This document shows positions 62,646 through 64,000 of a stretch of DNA of 64,000 bases, piece after piece. A program made the translations under genes and the position numbers. Location of the stretch: assembly GCA_001941025.1 (NCBI GenBank), contig MSHE01000026.1, positions 1-64,000 on the forward strand, in the 5' to 3' direction. The stretch comes from Lachnospiraceae bacterium Zagget3 (lineage in GTDB: Bacteria > Bacillota_A > Clostridia > Lachnospirales > Lachnospiraceae). Positions within the stretch are counted from its first letter, which is position 1; every line of letters starts with the position of its first letter. The notes under the pieces were generated by a model. That model was not told where the DNA came from. It saw nothing but the letters and a program-made list of their open reading frames with translations, and ran no database searches.

Positions 62646-64000
62646 ATGATTTACGACAGAAAACAGATCAAAGGAAAAGAAGAAGAGGTCCTGCATAAAG
62701 GAGGGTCTTCCGAGTTCGTCCTGCCGAAGTATCACATCCCCGAGAAAGAGAGCGACTCGCGTCTCATTCTGGAGTTGGTACGGGAAGAACTCTTTTTGGA
62801 CGGAAATGCCCGGCAAAATCTGGCCACGTTTTGTCAGACATTTGAGGATGAGGAAGTCCGGGAGCTTATGAACCAGTGTATTAATAAAAATATGATCGAC
62901 AAAGACGAATATCCGCAGACTGCCGAGCTGGAGGCCCGCTGCGTCCACATTCTGGGGAATCTGTGGCACGCGCCGAAGGACGGCAACTGCGTGGGCACGT
63001 CGACGGTCGGCTCTTCCGAAGCCTGTATGCTGGGCGGGATGGCGATGTACTGGCGTTGGAGGGAGCGGCGTGAAGAGGAAGGGAAACCGACGGACCGGCC
63101 GAATCTGGTCACCGGGCCGGTGCAGATCTGCTGGAAAAAATTTGCCCGCTACTGGGACATCGAACTGCGCGAGGTGCCGATGGAGCCGGACCGGCTGATG
63201 ATGACACCCGAGGCCATGCTGCCGTTCATCGATGAGAACACGATTGGGGTTGTCACGACACTGGGGCTTACGTTTACCGGTGCCTACGAACCGGTGGAGG
63301 AGATCTGCCGGGCGCTGGACGAGCTGCAAAAAGAAAAGGGGCTGGACATTTCCGTTCATGTAGACGGCGCGTCCGGCGCGATGGTGGCACCGTTTTGCGC
63401 GCCGAACGTAAAATGGGATTTTTGCAACCCCAGAGTCCTTTCCATCAGCACTTCCAGCCACAAGTTTGGCCTGACACCGCTGGGCTGCGGGTTTGTCCTC
63501 TGGAGACATCGGGACGATCTGCCGGAGCGGCTGATCTTTCATGTGAACTACTTAGGCGGCGACATGTCTGTGTTTCAGTTAAACTTTTCGCGGCCTGCGG
63601 GACAGCTGATCTGCCAGTACTATCAGCTTCTGCGTCTCGGCATGGAAGGGTATCGGCGGATCCACATGTCCTGTTACCAGGCGGCGCAGTATCTGGCGGA
63701 GGAGATCGCCAAGATGGGGCCGTTTGAGATCATTTACGGCGGGGAACCCGAAAAAGGCATCCCGGCGTTGACATGGAAGTTAAAAGAAGGGGCAGAGGTT
63801 GACTTTAATCTGTACGATTTCGCGGACCGGCTTCGCAACCGCGGCTGGCAGGTGCCGGCGTATTCGCTGCCGGAGCACGCGGACCGGATCGTGGTGCAGC
63901 GGATCCTCGTGCGACAGGGCTTCAGCCTTGATATGGCACAGCTGCTCATCGAAGATTTTCATCGGACCATGGACTATTTCGCGCACCACGAGGTGGTCAC
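62646..64000 (+). CDS. gadB: Glutamate decarboxylase (C-terminus beyond window)
   Basis: PLP-dependent decarboxylase converting glutamate to GABA and CO2, consuming a proton, usually for acid resistance. The visible 451 residues begin with [41 protein letters not shown]. They include the GAD motifs [30 protein letters not shown] and the PLP-Lys motif [18 protein letters not shown] near 270. GGAG is 4 bases before the ATG. It is divergent from the channel operon across 196 bases; no clear promoter was seen. A GABA antiporter gene is not visible within the window. Confidence 0.92.
   Translation, partial: MIYDRKQIKGKEEEVLHKGGSSEFVLPKYHIPEKESDSRLILELVREELFLDGNARQNLATFCQTFEDEEVRELMNQCINKNMIDKDEYPQTAELEARCVHILGNLWHAPKDGNCVGTSTVGSSEACMLGGMAMYWRWRERREEEGKPTDRPNLVTGPVQICWKKFARYWDIELREVPMEPDRLMMTPEAMLPFIDENTIGVVTTLGLTFTGAYEPVEEICRALDELQKEKGLDISVHVDGASGAMVAPFCAPNVKWDFCNPRVLSISTSSHKFGLTPLGCGFVLWRHRDDLPERLIFHVNYLGGDMSVFQLNFSRPAGQLICQYYQLLRLGMEGYRRIHMSCYQAAQYLAEEIAKMGPFEIIYGGEPEKGIPALTWKLKEGAEVDFNLYDFADRLRNRGWQVPAYSLPEHADRIVVQRILVRQGFSLDMAQLLIEDFHRTMDYFAHHEVV

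Noticed and set aside
62625..63542. Minus-strand frame of 305 codons
   Set aside because: It is antisense to gadB, which has the full set of PLP-enzyme motifs.

Overview
The window reads as about 64 kb around the replication origin of a moderately GC-rich Firmicute, most likely a member of the Lachnospiraceae. The order rpmH, dnaA, dnaN, S4 protein, recF, gyrB, gyrA, with rnpA, yidD, yidC, jag, mnmE, mnmG, rsmG, parA and parB on the other side, is the classical origin layout of Clostridia and Bacilli. DUF4446 and DUF3881 genes beside parB, canonical parS sites and an OhrR/Gpx pair fit the same group. Most genes left of about 44.4 kb lie on the minus strand and those immediately to the right on the plus strand, so they point away from the origin.

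Region by region. 1-10.3 kb: a TRAP transporter (large permease, then a binding protein cut by the window edge), a D-Ala-D-Ala carboxypeptidase, trmB, an S66 peptidase, and a MarR-controlled heterodimeric ABC exporter. 10.4-16 kb: tRNA-Lys, pta, and a second heterodimeric ABC exporter ending at an unusual nested inverted-repeat element. 16-20.6 kb: an odd three-gene operon (degenerate corrin-methyltransferase-like protein, Glu/Pro-repeat protein, DUF1847 protein), an AAA/DUF4143 ATPase and a small unknown. 20.7-25.9 kb: a phased cluster of DnaA-box-like sites, TcdA, an alcohol dehydrogenase-aldehyde dehydrogenase fusion, a CoA-binding-domain protein and a patatin. 26-28.8 kb: an AT-rich HicAB module, a small antitoxin-like protein, a sirtuin with a substituted catalytic His, and an organic-peroxide module (gpx-ohrR) with two operator-like boxes. 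28.9-32.4 kb: 2-hydroxyacid dehydrogenase, circularly permuted GH3 glycosidase and tRNA-Arg.

32.4-46 kb: ACT protein, DUF3881, DUF4446, parB, parA, two parS sites, a membrane-anchored alpha/beta-hydrolase homologue that has lost its usual catalytic residues, then the tRNA-modification and membrane-insertion genes up to rpmH. 46-53 kb: dnaN to gyrA. 53-58.2 kb: two-subunit class I fumarase and a MoxR/DUF58/membrane-protein operon, then tRNA-Ser. 58.4-62.5 kb: an operon of a solute-binding lipoprotein and a 1037-residue MscS-type channel carrying two predicted extracytoplasmic Cache-like sensor regions. The window ends inside a glutamate decarboxylase gene.

The strongest candidate for something little described is the solute-binding-protein/Cache-MscS pair, which looks like a channel gated or tuned by a ligand. 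Others are the DnaA-box cluster 24 kb from dnaA, the nested inverted repeat at 15.98-16.12 kb and the 16-18.9 kb operon. No stretch longer than 300 bases lacks a gene. No CRISPR array, complete insertion sequence or rRNA gene was seen. Domain assignments come from reading motifs by eye, and residue positions are approximate.
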